A DNA stretch of 8,646 bases from Deltaproteobacteria bacterium. Lineage in GTDB: Bacteria; Desulfobacterota; Desulfobacteria; C00003060; C00003106. The notes beneath the pieces are model-generated. The model worked only from the letters and a program-made list of their open reading frames with translations, did not search any database and was not told the DNA's origin. Below are positions 5,928 to 8,646 of this stretch, piece after piece (the stretch's first letter is position 1; every line of letters starts with the position of its first letter). Location: contig JAFDAE010000269.1 in the NCBI GenBank assembly GCA_019314005.1, positions 1 to 8,646 of the forward strand. The letters are read 5' to 3'. Position numbers and translations under genes: made by a program.

Positions 5928-6971
5928 ATGCATTTCTCCTTTCCAGAGGTCCCGAGAAGTGGTGACGTTGTTCTTTCGATCCAAGGGCTTACAAAGAGTT
6001 TTGGCGGCCGGCATCTTTATCAAGATCTCGAACTTGCCGTAAAACGGGGAGAACGTATCGCCGTCATTGGAAAAAACGGGGCAGGCAAGACCACTCTCCT
6101 TAAAATGATCGCCGGAGAGATCTCACCGGACAGAGGAACGATCCGTTTAGGCCATAATGTGACAATGAGCCATTATGCCCAGCACCATACCGAACTTCTT
6201 AATGGACACAGCACCATATTGGCAGAGGTCTCCCAGATAGTCCCGAATGCCGGGACAAGTTTTGTGAGGGGAGTATGCGGCGCTTTTCTATTTCCCGGCG
6301 ACGACGTAGAAAAGCCGATTTCCGTGTTGTCCGGAGGAGAAAAAGCGCGTGTGGCCCTGGCCCGAATCCTTGTAAAGCCCGGCAATCTCATGCTGATGGA
6401 CGAACCGACCAACCATCTGGATCTCCTTTCTTCCGAAGTATTGGTCAAGGCGCTGTGCGACTACAATGGCACACTTGTTTTTGTCTCGCACAATCAGTCC
6501 CTCATCAACTCTCTTGCCACAAAGATATGGGATGTTTCAGACCAAAAAGTGGAAGAATACCCGGGAAGCTTTGAAGAGTATATCGACCACCTGAACCGCA
6601 ACAGGGACATGCTCCAAGGAGAAGCCGGAGCACAAAAAAGTGCTGACAAAAGCAGTACCCGGCAAGATAATGGGGACAAGAAAACAGCAAAAGAACAAAG
6701 GCGAATAAAAGCCGAACGCCGCAAGATAGTCAGCCAAAAACTGGGGCCGATCAAAAAGGAATTGGCAAAGATTGAGCGACGTATTGATGAATTGGAAAAA
6801 CGGGAGAAAACAGTGTCCAGGGAATTGTCCGACCCGAAAATTTATCAAGACATCCAACAAAGCGAACCGCTTATGATCGAATATAGTAAGATAAAAACAG
6901 AGTTGGGCGGGTTGCTGAAAAAATGGGAATATCAACAAGAGCTGCTGGAAGCAGCTCAGAAGGAGTTATGA
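5928..6971 (+). CDS. ABC-F family ATPase, C-terminal half (second ATPase domain and coiled-coil tail)
   Basis: Second half of the same ABC-F protein, one frame away from the first. Homology begins at 5832 with FRSKATKARQAQSKIKTLKK, the second linker helix; the first plausible start in this frame is ATG 5928 (MHFSFPEVPRSGD), with GTG 5925 just before it and only a poor AAAGG site, so free translation is doubtful. From that ATG (347 residues): Walker A GKNGAGKTT (48-56), signature LSGGE (134-138), Walker B LMLMDEPTNHLD (154-165) and H-loop SHNQ (187-190, with Asn where Asp is usual). After a polar stretch (about 228-255) the tail from about 256 to 347 is a charged coiled coil (KAERRKIVSQKLGPIKKELA, IDELEKREK...), as in Uup/YheS-type ABC-F proteins. 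Joined, the two parts would give about 617 residues against a usual 640 or so. No slippery heptamer was found in the overlap, so programmed frameshifting is not supported. The stop TGA overlaps the inverted-repeat element. Confidence 0.85.
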   Translation: MHFSFPEVPRSGDVVLSIQGLTKSFGGRHLYQDLELAVKRGERIAVIGKNGAGKTTLLKMIAGEISPDRGTIRLGHNVTMSHYAQHHTELLNGHSTILAEVSQIVPNAGTSFVRGVCGAFLFPGDDVEKPISVLSGGEKARVALARILVKPGNLMLMDEPTNHLDLLSSEVLVKALCDYNGTLVFVSHNQSLINSLATKIWDVSDQKVEEYPGSFEEYIDHLNRNRDMLQGEAGAQKSADKSSTRQDNGDKKTAKEQRRIKAERRKIVSQKLGPIKKELAKIERRIDELEKREKTVSRELSDPKIYQDIQQSEPLMIEYSKIKTELGGLLKKWEYQQELLEAAQKEL

Positions 6972-7130
6972 TGGCGTCGTAAAAAGTCCAATCTACTGCG
7001 TTGTAGTAGTTTTTCAGGCACTCGACATACCATATGTATGCCTTCATACCTGAAAAACTACTACGCCTTGTATATTGGCCTTTTTACTTAGCCATCTTTT
7101 ATCAAACTCAAGACTTTTTACGAGTGCATC
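6970..7130. repeat. MITE-like inverted-repeat element with nested hairpin
   Basis: Left arm 6970-7018 and right arm 7049-7096 are reverse complements over their whole length (49 and 48 nt). Both outer ends read GATGGC, GTAAAAAG and CCAAT are shared, and the inner 16 nt (GTAGTAGTTTTTCAGG) pair perfectly; at least 38 of 49 positions match. The 30-nt spacer holds a smaller hairpin, CATAC-catat-GTATG (7026-7040). A third copy of the outer end lies at 7112-7130 (GACTTTTTACGAGTGCATC), which matches the reverse complement of 6970-6988 at 16 of 19 positions and may be the true right terminus. The element codes for nothing itself. Its left end lies in the ABC-F stop codon and its right end is 4 bp before the radical SAM start. 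The structure is seen directly; the label MITE-like (non-autonomous mobile element) is inference. Its RNA hairpin could also stop or shield the ABC-F transcript. Confidence 0.8.
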
Positions 7131-7134
7131 AATT

Positions 7135-8415
7135 ATGAGGATGTCAAAAATCCCCCGAATGCTGTTCGCGGACAAAAAGGGAATGATTTATGACCACCCT
7201 GACCTGGAAATGGTCGGTTTTTCCCAAAATACTCCAAAAAGGATAACATGGGACGATCTCATACCGTTGCCCCCGTATAGCAAACTCTTCTATATCCCCG
7301 ACTCCCTCCCCATGGGACGTAATCCGGCTACCGGGGAATGGACAACATTTGACCGTATGCAAGGCAAAAAGGGCTCACCTCCCTGTTACGCTGTCGCTGC
7401 ATTTATCTGCCCGGGCTACATAAGGTCGTATCTGCCGGCCGCTGATTATTCACGCAGGAAGGACACTCTGCCTCTGTGGGCATATTCTGCTGTAGGCTTT
7501 GCCAACGGGCAATACTATGTTCCCGCAGTCCTTATAGAGGAAAACGAGCACTGGAACCCGGCCAACTTTGACGATCAAGAGATGGTCCCCTTTCTCGAAG
7601 AATATCTCGAGCAAAAAAAGGAAAATCGATTGGTAAAGCATCTAAGCAAATGCGCCGTTGACAATCACTGCTTTGCCGCCAAGAATCTCTTTTTAAAAAG
7701 ATGGGAGGCACCGCTGCCTGTCAGCAGAAGATGTAACGCAAGATGCCTCGGATGCATCTCGTTACAACCCAAAGGGACCTGCGCTCCTTCGCACCAGCGT
7801 ATCGCGTTCCTTCCCAATGTCGAAGAGATCGTAGAAATTGCTGTGCCTCACCTTGAACAGGCAGAAGATCCTATTGTGAGTTTTGGTCAGGGCTGTGAGG
7901 GGGAACCACTGACCGAGACCGATTTGATTGTGGAAAGTATTCGGGAGATTCGAAGAAAGACCTCTAAAGGGGTCATCAATCTCAACACCAATGGTTCATA
8001 CCCGGGCCGTGTGGATGCCATATGCAAAGCAGGGTTAAATAGCATCCGCGTCAGTCTGTCCAGCGCCAGGGAAACGCTCTATCACCGGTATTACAGACCA
8101 ACAGATTACCAATTCGAAGATGTTCTGCAATCGTTGCGCGTTGCCAAGACCCACGGTATCTTCACCATGATAAACTATCTCGTCTTTCCTGGGATCTCCG
8201 ATCAGCCTTCTGAAATAGACGCTCTTAGAAATGTCATCGACACCACCAAACCTTCTTTTATTCATATGAAAAACCTCAACATTGATCCTCAACTATATAT
8301 AGAAAAGATGGAAGTACAGGAAGAAGAAGGTATAGGAATGCAAAAAATGATCGGCATTCTACAAGAGGAATTTCCACACGTTCGACTCGGATATTTTAAT
8401 CAGTCAAGAATTTAG
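7135..8415 (+). CDS. Radical SAM protein of unknown substrate
   Basis: 426 residues from the ATG at 7135 (MRMSKIPRMLFADKKGMIYD; a second ATG follows at 7141). The radical SAM cluster motif CNARCLGC has cysteines at 200, 204 and 207 in the exact C-x3-C-x2-C spacing that binds the [4Fe-4S] cluster. GQGCEGEPL (251-259) occupies the place of the GGE/SAM-binding motif; INLNTNGSYPG (about 279-289) and SIRVSLSSA (about 302-310) are the next barrel strands. The roughly 190 residues before the cluster are not part of the core barrel and carry extra cysteines (84, 92, 173, 179), with C216 and C254 near the cluster; they may hold a second cluster or a zinc site, unproven. The fold resembles the MoaA/SPASM-type class, but I cannot name a substrate. 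The frame can be extended to an ATG at 7075, but those 20 residues (MAFLLSHLLSNSRLFTSASI) come from the inverted-repeat element and I excluded them. No clear Shine-Dalgarno sequence. The stop overlaps the opposing pseudouridine-synthase gene. Confidence 0.85.
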   Translation: MRMSKIPRMLFADKKGMIYDHPDLEMVGFSQNTPKRITWDDLIPLPPYSKLFYIPDSLPMGRNPATGEWTTFDRMQGKKGSPPCYAVAAFICPGYIRSYLPAADYSRRKDTLPLWAYSAVGFANGQYYVPAVLIEENEHWNPANFDDQEMVPFLEEYLEQKKENRLVKHLSKCAVDNHCFAAKNLFLKRWEAPLPVSRRCNARCLGCISLQPKGTCAPSHQRIAFLPNVEEIVEIAVPHLEQAEDPIVSFGQGCEGEPLTETDLIVESIREIRRKTSKGVINLNTNGSYPGRVDAICKAGLNSIRVSLSSARETLYHRYYRPTDYQFEDVLQSLRVAKTHGIFTMINYLVFPGISDQPSEIDALRNVIDTTKPSFIHMKNLNIDPQLYIEKMEVQEEEGIGMQKMIGILQEEFPHVRLGYFNQSRI

Positions 8416-8646
8416 GAATTGGGCGGCCAGGGCCAAAAAGAAGGCAATGGGGCCTCAATAGTAACATCAATCGGTTTCGTTGGATGCCGGCAAGTGAGAC
8501 TTCCGGCCAGCAAGGCGATGGCATCCTGGCCAAGCTTCAATGGTGAGCCGTAAGCGCGGTCGCCAACAATTGGATGCCCTTCAGCGGCGAGTTGGGCCCT
8601 AATCTGGTGTCGCCTTCCTGTAACCAGTTGAATTTGGATAAGGCTG
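8412..8646 (-). CDS. RluA-family RNA pseudouridine synthase, C-terminal part (5' end beyond window)
   Basis: Reading leftwards from the window edge, the minus strand encodes 77 residues ending at TAA (8414-8412). They start SLIQIQLVTGRRHQIRAQLA and continue EGHPIVGDRAYGSP, the conserved C-terminal block of RluA-type pseudouridine synthases (L-x-T-G-R-x-HQIR followed by G-x-P-I-x-GD-x-x-YG). The tail runs LTCRHPTKPIDVTIEAPLPSFWPW, where these enzymes usually have a histidine-containing strand (F/C-x-HP) and an APLP-type end. These enzymes turn uridines in rRNA or tRNA into pseudouridine in the cytosol. The catalytic Asp motif (HRLD) would lie upstream of the window and is not seen, so the subgroup (RluA, RluC, RluD, TruC) cannot be chosen. 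The gene converges on the radical SAM gene and the two stop codons overlap over 8412-8415. Confidence 0.9.
   Translation of the reverse strand, partial: SLIQIQLVTGRRHQIRAQLAAEGHPIVGDRAYGSPLKLGQDAIALLAGSLTCRHPTKPIDVTIEAPLPSFWPWPPNS

Noticed and set aside
5830..5930. Programmed -1 frameshift joining the two ABC-F halves.
   Set aside because: No slippery heptamer lies in the overlap before the TAA at 5875, and a shift would still leave about 40 linker residues missing, so loss of DNA is the better explanation. The ttaaaaaa run at 5883-5890 is after the stop codon.
6494..6938. Minus-strand frames opposite the ABC-F second half.
   Set aside because: Their Phe/Leu/Ser-rich content is the expected mirror of a Lys/Glu-rich coiled coil, with no family motif or ribosome site.

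Overview
The window is bacterial chromosome, most likely from an uncultured Desulfobacterota (deltaproteobacterium-like) organism. This is an inference from three things: an RNase J gene directly followed by ftsK, the style of the predicted proteins, and gaps filled with AT-rich or GAAC-rich inverted repeats of the sort common in such genomes. No phage, plasmid, CRISPR, tRNA or rRNA genes are visible.

Layout. The left half (1-4074) is read on the minus strand. From upstream to downstream it holds a small conserved-type protein of unknown function (3739-4074), a PlsC-type acyltransferase (about 2902-3606), a ribonuclease J (1045-2646), and the membrane-anchored N-terminal part of FtsK (1-1040, running off the window). 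The rnj and ftsK genes are 4 bp apart and surely co-transcribed. The first two genes are separated from each other and from rnj by repeat-filled gaps. A 185-bp divergent region (4075-4259) separates this block from a plus-strand block: a small UDP-galactopyranose-mutase-like FAD protein (4260-5099), an ABC-F ATPase split into two frames (5122-5877 and 5928-6971), a MITE-like inverted-repeat element (6970-7130), and a radical SAM enzyme of unknown substrate (7135-8415). The radical SAM gene converges, with a 4-bp stop-codon overlap, on the C-terminal end of an RluA-type pseudouridine synthase (8412-8646, minus, partial).

Functionally this is mixed housekeeping: chromosome segregation (FtsK), RNA turnover (RNase J), phospholipid synthesis (PlsC), ribosome-associated ATPase (ABC-F) and rRNA/tRNA modification (RluA-type). 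I do not see an obvious new multi-gene system.

The most notable signals are two internal losses in otherwise well preserved proteins. RNase J lacks about 20 residues that normally carry the conserved H-T/S-G-D-F metal-ligand motif, with no frame change. The ABC-F ATPase lacks about 40 residues of the inter-domain linker, with a frame change exactly at a 14-bp palindrome. Either the genome is losing small blocks at short inverted repeats, or the assembly has collapsed at these points; the sequence alone cannot decide. The other notable signal is the 161-bp inverted-repeat element, which starts inside the ABC-F stop codon and reaches to 4 bp before the radical SAM start, adding a false N-terminal extension to that reading frame.
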